A program made the position numbers and the translations under genes. From NCBI GenBank assembly GCA_963707275.1, contig CAVPPH010000009.1, positions 62,001 to 126,000 on the forward strand: a stretch of DNA of 64,000 bases. The letters are read 5' to 3'. The DNA comes from JACKBK01 sp963707275. GTDB lineage: Bacteria > Chloroflexota > Anaerolineae > JAAEKA01. How positions within the stretch are numbered: the stretch's first letter is position 1; the number at the start of each line of letters is the position of its first letter. Below the pieces are notes generated by a model. The model was given only the letters and a program-made list of their open reading frames with translations, was not told the DNA's origin and did not search any database. Shown in pieces: positions 51,405-60,853 of the stretch.

Positions 51405-52580
51405 TTAGCTGGTGGCGCCAGCGGCGCGCTGTTGCTGACGGGCGGCCCGCTCGCGCGCCCGTGCTTCCTGGTCGCTGGGCCGGTAGCTGGCCAGGAAGTC
51501 CCGTTTGAACTCAGCAAAGCTGCCGGAGGCGATGCTGGCGCGGATGTTTTCCATCAGGCGCAGCATGAAGTGCAGATTGTGCAGGGTTGCCAGCCGCAGG
51601 CCGAGGGTTTCGCTGGCCTTGAACAGGTGGCGCAGGTAGGCGCGGCTGAAATGCTGGCAGGTGTAGCAGGCGCAATCGGCCTCGATAGGCAGCGGCGAGT
51701 CGGCATGCTGGGCGTTGCGGATGTTGAGTCGTCCGTGGCGGGTCATCAACGCGCCGTTGCGCGCCAGCCGCGTCGGCAGCACGCAGTCGAACATGTCGAT
51801 GCCCTGCGCGACCGCCTCCAGAATGTCCTCCGGCGCGCCGACGCCCATCAGGTAACGCGGCTTCAGCTCCGGCAGCAGCGGGCAGGTCAGCGCCAGCGTT
51901 TCGACCATTTGTTGCTTGGTTTCGCCGACCGCCAGCCCGCCGACGGCATAGCCGGGCAGGTCCAGCGCCGCCAGGAAACGGGCTGAGTCGGCGCGCAGGT
52001 CGGGGAAGATGCCGCCCTGGACGATGCCAAACAGCGCCTGGTCGGCGCGGTGATGTGCGGCCTTGCAGCGGACGGCCCAGGCGTGGGTGCGCGCCAGCGC
52101 CTGCTCGTTGTAGGCGCGGTCCAGCGGGTCGGGGCATTCGTCCAGCGCCATCGCGATGTCCGCGCCCAGCTTCTCCTCAGTCTCCATCACCGACTCCGGT
52201 GTGAAGCGGTGCAGGCTGCCGTCGATGTGCGAGCGGAAAGTCACGCCGTCCGGGTCCACCTTGCGCATGTGCGCCAGGCTGAACACCTGGAACCCTCCCG
52301 AATCGGTCAGGATCGGCCCGTCCCAGCCCATGAAGCCATGCAGCCCGCCCATCTGCGCCACCAGATCAGCGCCCGGCCGCAGGTAGAGGTGGTAGGTGTT
52401 GGAAAGGATCAGGCCCGCGCGGAGGTCGTGCAGGTCGTGCGGCGTCAGAGTCTTGACCGTCGCCTGCGTGCCGACCGGCGCGAAGAGCGGTGTCGGCACG
52501 GAACCGTGGGGCGTATGCAGGGTGCCCAGCCGCGCCGCGCTGTCCGGCGCTGTCTGTTGTAGTTCGAAGCTGATTGCCAT
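51405..52580 (-). CDS. tgt: Queuine tRNA-ribosyltransferase
   Basis: An intact 391-residue tRNA-guanine transglycosylase. It swaps guanine 34 for preQ1 in tRNAs with GUN anticodons. The catalytic region is ILTDSGGFQVFSLAHMRKV. The second Asp lies in GVGAPEDILEAVAQGIDMFD. The zinc site is CACYTCQHFSRAYLRHLF with a later LHNLHF His. It is the first gene of a unit continuing with the PstS-like protein eight bases on. Confidence 0.95.
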   Translation of the reverse strand: MAISFELQQTAPDSAARLGTLHTPHGSVPTPLFAPVGTQATVKTLTPHDLHDLRAGLILSNTYHLYLRPGADLVAQMGGLHGFMGWDGPILTDSGGFQVFSLAHMRKVDPDGVTFRSHIDGSLHRFTPESVMETEEKLGADIAMALDECPDPLDRAYNEQALARTHAWAVRCKAAHHRADQALFGIVQGGIFPDLRADSARFLAALDLPGYAVGGLAVGETKQQMVETLALTCPLLPELKPRYLMGVGAPEDILEAVAQGIDMFDCVLPTRLARNGALMTRHGRLNIRNAQHADSPLPIEADCACYTCQHFSRAYLRHLFKASETLGLRLATLHNLHFMLRLMENIRASIASGSFAEFKRDFLASYRPSDQEARARERAARQQQRAAGATS

Positions 52581-52630
52581 GGCCGGGATTATAGCCGCAG
52601 TGAGGGTTGTTGGCTAGAATCGTGGGCTTC

Positions 52631-52902
52631 GCTCGGGCCGGTCTGCGACCGAGGCCCGCCGCGTTGGGACGATGTTGGCACGGTCAGAGACCGGCCAAAG
52701 CGGGGGCGTTTTGCTCGGGCGGGTCTGCGACCGAAGCCCGCCGTGGTGCGATGATGTCGGCACGGTCAGAGACCGGCCAAAGCGGGGGCGTTTTGCTCGG
52801 GCGGGTCTGCGACCGAGGCCCGCCGTGGTGCGATGATGTCGGCACGGTCAGAGACCGGCCAAAGCGGGGGCATTTCGCTCAGGTCGGTCTCTGACCGTGC
52901 CT
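52631..52902. repeat. REP array, left side (82-bp tandem units)
   Basis: Three tandem units start at 52631, 52713 and 52795, with a partial fourth at 52877. Each holds two opposing hairpins: GGTCTGCGACCGAGGCC-like, and GGCACGGTCAGAGACCGGCC with an A in the loop. They fill the space between tgt and the transposase. Region 52581-52908 holds no gene. Confidence 0.9.
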
Positions 52903-52908
52903 GGGTAC

Positions 52909-53454
52909 TCACCACTCGATCGCTGTCAAAATCACATCGGACTGGCTCGGTCGATCATTCAGCCAGTACGCAGCCGATGAAAAACGCCAATGGGTTGGAT
53001 CAGTTACCAGCCCTTTGCGACGCGGGTTGTCATGCAGGTAATCGAACTTGCTGCGCCAAAACGACTGGCTGTCAATGGCCTCTGGATGTCTGCTCTGCTG
53101 CCAAAACTGTCGTTCTCTGTCAGATCGATTTCCGCTGCGCAGGGTTTGGCCGAAGGCAGGAGGCAGTCTCTGATCGCAGTGCTGGGACAACTGTTGGCCG
53201 GTGAACTTGCGCAGGGACGTCAGGGTTTTCTGTAGTCGAATTGTGTCGAAGCCTGCGTCGAACAAGATGAGGTGCAGATGCGTTGGCATGATGACGAACA
53301 CGTTGATGCGGAGGTGCTTCTCACGGTGACAGAAATTGAGGCTTTCGCAGACGGTACGGCATGGTTCTTCGCTCACGAAGACAGGCAGCCACCGGATGAT
53401 GGAAAAGGTGAGGAAATAGACGGCATGGTCCTGGAAAATGCGATAGGTTTCCAT
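52909..53454 (-). CDS. REP-associated tyrosine transposase (RAYT)
   Basis: A 181-residue Y1/HUH single-strand endonuclease of the TnpA-REP type. The HUH motif is FVIMPTHLHLILFD, and the catalytic tyrosine lies in FDYLHDNPRRKGLV. The N-terminal strand YFLTFSIIRWLPVF and the C-terminal HWRFSSAAYW are also family features. The ATG at 53454 is used; a longer open frame upstream only translates REP repeats. Such enzymes bind and cut REP hairpins and are thought to have spread them. REP arrays abut it on both sides. No frameshift is present. Confidence 0.9.
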   Translation of the reverse strand: METYRIFQDHAVYFLTFSIIRWLPVFVSEEPCRTVCESLNFCHREKHLRINVFVIMPTHLHLILFDAGFDTIRLQKTLTSLRKFTGQQLSQHCDQRLPPAFGQTLRSGNRSDRERQFWQQSRHPEAIDSQSFWRSKFDYLHDNPRRKGLVTDPTHWRFSSAAYWLNDRPSQSDVILTAIEW

Positions 53455-53479
53455 GGTGGTGCTCGGTTGATGTGACGCC

Positions 53480-53870
53480 GGCACGGTCGGAGACCGGCCG
53501 GAGCGGCAACTTATCCTGTTTGGGTCGGTCTGCGACCGAGACCCGCTGTGTGTGTGTAGGTCGACGGGTCTGGGATTGGCACGGTCGGAGACCGGCCGGA
53601 GAGGTAACCAATCCTGCTTGGGCCGGTCTCCGACCGAGTCCCTCTGTGTGTGCAGGTCGACGGGTCTGGGATTGGCACGGTCGGAGACCGGCCGGAGCGG
53701 CAACTTATCCTGTTTGGGTCGGTCTGCGACCGAGACCCGCTGTGTGTGTGTAGGTCGACGGGTCTGGGATTGGCACGGTCGGAGACCGGCCAAAGCGGTG
53801 GTATGGGTGGCGCGATCGGAGACCGGCCAGAGCGGTGGTAGGGTCGGCACGGTCGGAGACCGGCCCGAGC
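53480..53870. repeat. REP array, right side (about 97-bp tandem units)
   Basis: GGCACGGTCGGAGACCGG occurs at 53480, 53578, 53674, 53772 and 53846, with a variant (GCGATCGGAGACCGG) near 53811. The first three are alternated with an opposing GGTCTGCGACC or GGTCTCCGACC hairpin and a TGTGTGTGTAGGTCGACGGG spacer. All copies have G in the loop, unlike the left array. Region 53455-53880 holds no gene. Confidence 0.9.
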
Positions 53871-53880
53871 AGTAGATCGT

Positions 53881-55716
<1,836 letters not shown>

Positions 55717-55719
55717 GGC

Positions 55720-57618
55720 TTACACTGCCTTGCCGTTGCCGGACACATCATACCCGGACGCGTCTTTGATCCCTGCGCCGTTGCCGGATGCTGCCTGACC
55801 GCCTGCGCCGTCGCCGCTGACTTCGTGCAGAAGCTCATCTTCCATGCGCGATTGCAGCTCGAAGATCTGCTGGTAGAAGCCGGGCTGGCTGACCAGCTCG
55901 GCGTGGCTGCCGTGCTGCAACACCTTGCCGTCTTTGAGCACCAGGATCTGGTCGGCGTTCATGACGCTTTGCGTGCGGTGCGCGATGACGAACGTGGTGC
56001 GGTCGGTCATCAGCCGGTCCAGCGCCGTGCGTATCTCAGCCTCGGTTTCCATGTCCACCGAGGAGGTCGCGTCGTCCAGGATCAGGATCTTGGGATTTTT
56101 CAGCAGCGTGCGGGCGATGGCGACCCGCTGCTTCTGCCCGCCAGAGAGCGTCACGCCGCGCTCGCCCACCAGCGTGTTGTAGCCTTCCGGGAAGCTGAGG
56201 ATGACGTCGTGGACCGCCGCCGCGCGCGCTGCCGCGAACACCTCGTCGTCAGTCACGTCACGCCCGACGCCGTAGGTGATGTTGTCGCGGATGGTGCGCG
56301 AGAAGAGGAACGGCTCCTGCTCGACGATGCCGATCTGGCTGCGCAGATAGCGTTTGGTATAGCTGCTTAGCGGCTGGCCGTCCAGCGTGATCGCGCCGCC
56401 GGTCGTTTCATAGAAGCGCGGCAGCAGGTTGACCAGGCTGGTCTTGCCCGACCCGGTGGCGCCCATCAACGCGATGACCTGGCCGGGCTGGCCCGCGAAA
56501 CTGATGTCACTCAGCACCGGCGAGTCGCTTTCATAGGCGAAGTCCACGTGGTCGAAGCTGATCTGGCCGGCGGGCGGCGCAGCCGGCCGCACGTCGCCGG
56601 TGTCCAGCGGCTCGCGGTCTTCGGCGATCACCTCCTGGACGCGGAAGGTGGAGACCAACCCTTGCGACATCTCGACGATCAGCCGGCCCAGGTTGCGGAT
56701 CGGCCAGATGGTCCAAATCACCAGCCCCTGGTAGGCGACGTAGGTGCCGACGCTGATGTCGCCGCGGATGGCCATGGTCGCGGCCAGGTAGAAGCCGGCG
56801 ATCATCTGCAGGCCGCAGATGATGTCGGACGACGGCCAATAGGCCGCGTGGATCAGTAGCAGGCGGCGGCCGCGGCGATACTTCTCCCAGTTGACGGTTT
56901 CGAACTTGTCGCGTTCGTAGTCCTGGCGGGCGAAAGCCTTGACGACCCGCACGCCGCTGAGGTTTTCCTGCAGCGAGGTGGAGAGCACCGCTTCCTGCTC
57001 CTGATACAATTCGTAGGCCTTGCCGATCTTGCGGAAGAAGAAGAGCGACATGGCAAAGACGAACGGGATCACAATCACCGAGAAGAGCGCCAGTTGCCAG
57101 TTCAGCAGCAGGATGGCGGTGAAGTTGACGACGAAGAGCAGCACCACGCGCCCGACCGCGGTAGCCTGGTCAGCCAGGAAGCGGCGGATCGCGTCGACGT
57201 CCGAGGTGCTGCGCTGGATCAGCTCGCCGGTGGCCGTCTTGTCGTGGTAGGTGAACGGCAGGCGCTGGACGTGGTCGAACAGGTAATTGCGCAGCCGGTA
57301 GACGGTGCCTTCAGCCGTGCGCGCGGCCCAGCGGCCGCTGAGGAAGGTGAACCCGCCTTCCAGCAGCGCCAGCCCGACAAATGCCAGCGCGATCAGCGGC
57401 ACGGCGCTGGCCATATCCTGCACACCCAGCACATCGTCGATGTAGCGGCGGAGTAATAAGTAGGTCGCGGTCTTGGCGACCGCGGCAAGGCCCAGCGCGA
57501 GCGTCGCAGCGATGAACGTGCTATGGAAGCCGGTCGCCAACCGCCACAGGCTGCGCAGCCGGTTGGGCGTGACCGCGTTTTTCAGGTCGTAATCAGGACG
57601 AGGAATCGAGACCGACAA
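55720..57618 (-). CDS. ABC exporter, fused permease/ATPase (partner)
   Basis: An intact half-transporter of about 632 residues. The membrane domain has six helices. The ATPase shows LMGATGSGKTSLVNLLPRFY (Walker A), GIVEQEPFLFSRT (Q-loop), VTLSGGQKQRVAIARTLL (signature), ILILDDATSSVDMETE (Walker B) and AHRTQS (H-loop). Asp replaces the catalytic Glu after Walker B (LDD), so this site is probably degenerate, as in many heterodimeric exporters. The start is a TTG at 57618, chosen for GGAGG eight bases upstream; an earlier TTG at 57627 overlaps the ribosome site. The C-terminus has a Gly/Asn/Ala-rich tail. Confidence 0.93.
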   Translation of the reverse strand: MSVSIPRPDYDLKNAVTPNRLRSLWRLATGFHSTFIAATLALGLAAVAKTATYLLLRRYIDDVLGVQDMASAVPLIALAFVGLALLEGGFTFLSGRWAARTAEGTVYRLRNYLFDHVQRLPFTYHDKTATGELIQRSTSDVDAIRRFLADQATAVGRVVLLFVVNFTAILLLNWQLALFSVIVIPFVFAMSLFFFRKIGKAYELYQEQEAVLSTSLQENLSGVRVVKAFARQDYERDKFETVNWEKYRRGRRLLLIHAAYWPSSDIICGLQMIAGFYLAATMAIRGDISVGTYVAYQGLVIWTIWPIRNLGRLIVEMSQGLVSTFRVQEVIAEDREPLDTGDVRPAAPPAGQISFDHVDFAYESDSPVLSDISFAGQPGQVIALMGATGSGKTSLVNLLPRFYETTGGAITLDGQPLSSYTKRYLRSQIGIVEQEPFLFSRTIRDNITYGVGRDVTDDEVFAAARAAAVHDVILSFPEGYNTLVGERGVTLSGGQKQRVAIARTLLKNPKILILDDATSSVDMETEAEIRTALDRLMTDRTTFVIAHRTQSVMNADQILVLKDGKVLQHGSHAELVSQPGFYQQIFELQSRMEDELLHEVSGDGAGGQAASGNGAGIKDASGYDVSGNGKAV

Positions 57619-57865
57619 GGGACGCAACCTCCGTGGTTGATATTGAAACAGGTGTTCGGCGCGGCTATTTTAGCATGATGTTCGTGGACGCGCCAGAAAT
57701 GGGGAAGCAGCAATCTTGCCAATGCGCGCGAAAGTTGTTTGGGTGTGTTTGAAACAGGCTGAGCAATGTCTCGTGCTACGGAAGAACCCGGAGGCGGTCA
57801 GAAGACCGCATGAAACACTACCAACCGGTTTCAAGTACACCCAACTCAATAGTGGAGGAACACGC

Positions 57866-58124
57866 ATGATCAACCCCGCCGCCACTCCATTCCTGATGAG
57901 CGCCGCCAACCGCGCCAGGGCGCGTGTCGCACCAGGTATGCTGACCGCGCGATGTGCAGCATGAGTTCAAACTGCTGACCGAGTTCATCCACGTCCTGAT
58001 CATCATCTCGCCGGCCGAAAGTCTCGAAGTCACGCCGCTGTCTGATATTCCGCCGATCGCTGAGGAAATGGCGCTTGTGTCGCGGCTGAACGTTGCGCTT
58101 GGTCTGCGCCGCGGGGCAGGATAA
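57866..58124 (+). CDS. Small hypothetical protein of about 85 residues (one frameshift)
   Basis: ATG 57866 has GGAGG seven bases before it. The frame opens MINPAATPFLMSAANRARAR and would stop at once after one extra base near 57947. Dropping it gives MLTADVQHEFKLLTEFIHVL, then IIISPAESLEVTPLSDIPPI and ends LRRGAG at the TAA 58122-58124. No family is recognised. The good ribosome site and coherent composition after correction support a real gene. Confidence 0.45.
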
Positions 58125-58136
58125 CGCCTATTCCTG

Positions 58137-58562
<426 letters not shown>

Positions 58563-58574
58563 GGCAGCCTATGA

Positions 58575-58678
58575 TTCCTCCGTCACGTCGCCAATTTCTC
58601 TGGCTCTGGCCGGTCTCCGACCGTGCCAGCATTGCACCACATTGACTTCAAAGGATTACGGTTCCTCCGTCACGTCGC
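58575..58678. repeat. REP copy bracketed by a 17-bp direct repeat
   Basis: TTCCTCCGTCACGTCGC occurs at 58575-58591 and 58662-58678 (87 bases apart). The second copy is the 3' end of the GreA-like gene (encoding SDVTEE). Between them lies GGCCGGTCTCCGACCGTGCC (58608-58627), the reverse complement of the right-array REP. Confidence 0.85.
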
Positions 58679-59064
58679 TCATATCGTAGTCGCCCCACTT
58701 GCCGCTGAACGAGGCGGCGAAGACCTCGGCGTCGGTGCGTTGGGCGGCGTTCAGCGCCTTGCGCAGGACAGCCTCGCGCTGCTCGCGCACCTCCTCCAGG
58801 TCGCCCGTCTCGGCGCGGCTGACGCTGATGACCCGCACGCGGCGGATGTCGCCCATGACGTAGGGAACCTCGCTGCCGGCCTGCAGGCCGCGGATCGCCT
58901 GCGCCAGCGGCGTCGTGGCAGCCAGCAGGCCGCGCGCCAGGTCGGCGTACTTCTCGCGCACGATGTCAAACGCCATCGGCTCGCGCTCGCCGTGCTGGTC
59001 GATCAGCTCAACCTCGACGTGCGCGCCGATGCCGATGGAGAGAGACTGGTTGTTCGCTGGTCAT
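58656..59064 (-). CDS. GreA/GreB C-terminal-domain-like protein (one frameshift)
   Basis: About 136 residues. After MTSEQPVSL and one extra base near 59040 it reads SIGIGAHVEVELIDQHGERE, then MAFDIVREKYADLARGLLAA, TTPLAQAIRGLQAGSEVPYV. This matches the FKBP-like C-terminal domain of Gre factors (GSxVxVxxxxG, then SPLGxALLGxxxGD). The N-terminal coiled coil that enters the polymerase channel is missing, so it cannot cleave RNA like GreA. It may bind polymerase in another way, as Rnk does. The end is acidic (WGDYDMSDVTEEP). Confidence 0.65.
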
Positions 59065-59426
59065 GTCTGCCGCAAATTTCCTTGCCTGTGAGAGATAGGC
59101 GGTGATCACGCTATCAGATTGGCTACCATTGTACTCAGAACTGAGCCGGCCGCGAAACGGAGTTGATCTAGTGGGTCTCGATTCCAGAGGTACTGAGTGC
59201 GGCTGGCCTTGCCTGTCACTGGAGGGGACACAGCGCTTTCAACCATAGAAGCTCAAATCCGGTTTTGTGCTAGCCGTCAACCAGAGTATAATCGGCGCAA
59301 TTCCGCTCGTTTTTCTCAGTGGTCTTGAGCGGGAGGACACATCGACAGAGATAACCGGGCGACCATCGACCTGTCGATGGCGTAGCCGGGAACTCATCAA
59401 CTTCAGGCGCACACAGGAGGTGCATC
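59065..59426. other. Intergenic region upstream of the Lcl-domain gene
   Basis: No gene is supported in these 362 bases. It holds one promoter candidate, listed separately. Confidence 0.5.
59265..59292 (+). promoter_or_regulatory. Candidate promoter of the Lcl-domain gene
   Basis: TTGTGC (59265-59270), a 16-base spacer and a perfect TATAAT (59287-59292), 134 bases before the GTG start. Confidence 0.5.
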
Positions 59427-60209
59427 GTGAGAAATCGATTTGGAATGGTTTTGCTTCTGTTGGTGGTATTGGCCGTGGCAGGCGTCGGCGTGCTGTACGC
59501 GGCCGGGGATGGCGCGGCTTCGGTGGCAGCGCCGGCAACGGTGAGTTCGGCCGCGCCGGGGCAGACCGCCTGGCAACTGGCGACCGACCATGCGCCGCTG
59601 GCGGGACCGTGCACGCCGGGCGGGTCCTACGACCCGGTCTGTGACGTCAACCACGACGGCGCGATGGACGTCCTGGACGTGCAACTGACGGCCGGCCGCT
59701 GGGGACAGACGGGGACCTACGTGGCCGGCGCCGCGCCGCCCTGCTTCGACGATGCCAACCGCTACGTGGACTGCGGCAACGGGACGGTGACCGACACAGT
59801 GACCGGGCTGGTCTGGCTCAAGGATGCGAATTGCTTTTGGGGACCCTATGCTCCTGGCAATGCATGGGCGGCAGCGCTACAGGACGGCAGTTGCGGCCTG
59901 ACCGACAACTCCTCACCCGGCGATTGGCGGCTGCCGACCAAAGCTGAGTGGCAGGCGACGATCGCGCGGGCGGTTGCCTTGGGATGTACCGGCGCCAATG
60001 GACCGGCCTTGACGGATACGGCAGGAACTGGGTGCTTCAGCGCAGGCACTCAGCCATTTACTAATGTCAACAGTGCCGCCCATTGGTCGAGTACTTCAGA
60101 CGAGGTGAATCCGGTCAACGCTGCCTTTGCAGGTTTGGGCGGCGGGGTAGTGCAGTTCGGCGCAAAAGTCAACGGCGCCAATATTTGGCCGGTGCGCAGT
60201 GCAAACTGA
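59427..60209 (+). CDS. Secreted dockerin-like/Lcl (DUF1566) domain protein
   Basis: A 260-residue exported protein starting at GTG with AGGAGG upstream. The signal peptide is FGMVLLLLVVLAVAGVGVLY. Residues about 65-90 (CDVNHDGAMDVLDVQLTAGR) form one dockerin-type calcium-binding repeat. The C-terminal domain (about 105-260) has NGTVTDTVTGLVWLKDANC, then DWRLPTKAEW and a final WPVR, the Lcl/DUF1566 pattern found in adhesins and surface proteins. It is probably an extracellular surface-associated protein. Confidence 0.8.
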   Translation: MRNRFGMVLLLLVVLAVAGVGVLYAAGDGAASVAAPATVSSAAPGQTAWQLATDHAPLAGPCTPGGSYDPVCDVNHDGAMDVLDVQLTAGRWGQTGTYVAGAAPPCFDDANRYVDCGNGTVTDTVTGLVWLKDANCFWGPYAPGNAWAAALQDGSCGLTDNSSPGDWRLPTKAEWQATIARAVALGCTGANGPALTDTAGTGCFSAGTQPFTNVNSAAHWSSTSDEVNPVNAAFAGLGGGVVQFGAKVNGANIWPVRSAN

Positions 60210-60266
60210 GCTTGGTTTGTGCCGACGCTTAACCCGTTGAGCGACGCGAACACCGGTGTGAACAGA

Positions 60267-60312
60267 AGAGGCCCGGGCGGTACGTCGTACCATCCGGGCC
60301 TCTTGTTTGTTC
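60267..60312 (+). terminator. Rho-independent terminator
   Basis: AGAGGCCCGG (60267-60276) pairs with CCGGGCCTCT (60294-60303), with an inner GGTAC/GTACC pair, followed by TGTTTGTT. It ends the Lcl-domain gene. Confidence 0.8.
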
Positions 60313-60316
60313 AGCC

Positions 60317-60404
60317 AAGTCCCCGGCACTTCACGAGCGATGTCGTCGCTATTGGTCAGCAACGACCCGCTCGGGCAGCAAGTGCCGGGGACTTTCTGGT
60401 GATC
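60317..60404. repeat. Long-loop inverted repeat with 15-bp arms
   Basis: AAGTCCCCGGCACTT (60317-60331) and AAGTGCCGGGGACTT (60390-60404) are perfect complements separated by 58 bases. The element directly abuts the stop codon of the minus-strand gene. Confidence 0.8.
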
Positions 60405-60842
60405 TTAACTCTTGATCAACGGCAGGTACAGCTTCAGCATTGATGACTGCGGTGTCGCCGTTGCGGTTGGCGTGGCGGTCGATCCTGGGACCGAGGTCGG
60501 TGTCCGCGTTGGCGTCCGGGTCGGTGTCCACGTCGGCGTGGCCGTCCGCGTCGGTGTCGCCGTCGCCTGGGACGTGGAGGTCGGTGTTGGCGTCTGCACC
60601 TGGCCGGCGGTCTGGTCGTTGCCCCAGAAGCCGCCGCGCAGGGTGTAGCCGCTGCCGGTCAGGTTGCCGGCATCCGGCTGGCCGACCGTGCCCTGCAGGG
60701 CGTAGCCGCCGCCTGTGCTGGTGCCGCCGCCGCTGTCAACGGTGTTCCAGGTCAGGTCGTAGCCGCCGCCCGACTGGGCCAGCGCCACCGCGGCGAAGGC
60801 GAACACCAGAAGCGGCGCAAGGAATATGCGTAGTCGTTTCAT
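60405..60842 (-). CDS. Secreted Thr/Pro-stalk protein with LPLI C-terminus
   Basis: A 145-residue exported protein. The signal peptide is LRIFLAPLLVFAFAAVALAQ. The mature N-terminal part has SGGGYDLTWNTVDSGGG and YALQGTVGQPDAGNLTGSGY, ending in RGGFW. This short beta unit recurs in exported proteins of this phylum. A 50-residue Thr/Pro/Ala stalk (TPTRTATPTWTPTRTPTRTP) leads to the C-terminal LKLYLPLIKS, which looks like a sorting or anchoring tail. The start at 60842 is set by GAGAGG upstream. It is co-directional with the beta-solenoid gene. Confidence 0.7.
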   Translation of the reverse strand: MKRLRIFLAPLLVFAFAAVALAQSGGGYDLTWNTVDSGGGTSTGGGYALQGTVGQPDAGNLTGSGYTLRGGFWGNDQTAGQVQTPTPTSTSQATATPTRTATPTWTPTRTPTRTPTSVPGSTATPTATATPQSSMLKLYLPLIKS

Positions 60843-60853
60843 GGCGTTGCCTC

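Noticed and set aside
53455..53850. N-terminal extension of the transposase in the same open frame
   Set aside because: It translates the REP repeats (Arg/Pro/Thr-rich periodic sequence) and lies before an ATG that fits the family start.
52631..53870. Regularly spaced repeats resembling a CRISPR array
   Set aside because: The intervals are themselves conserved rather than unique, units contain opposing hairpins and a RAYT gene lies between them. No cas gene is present.
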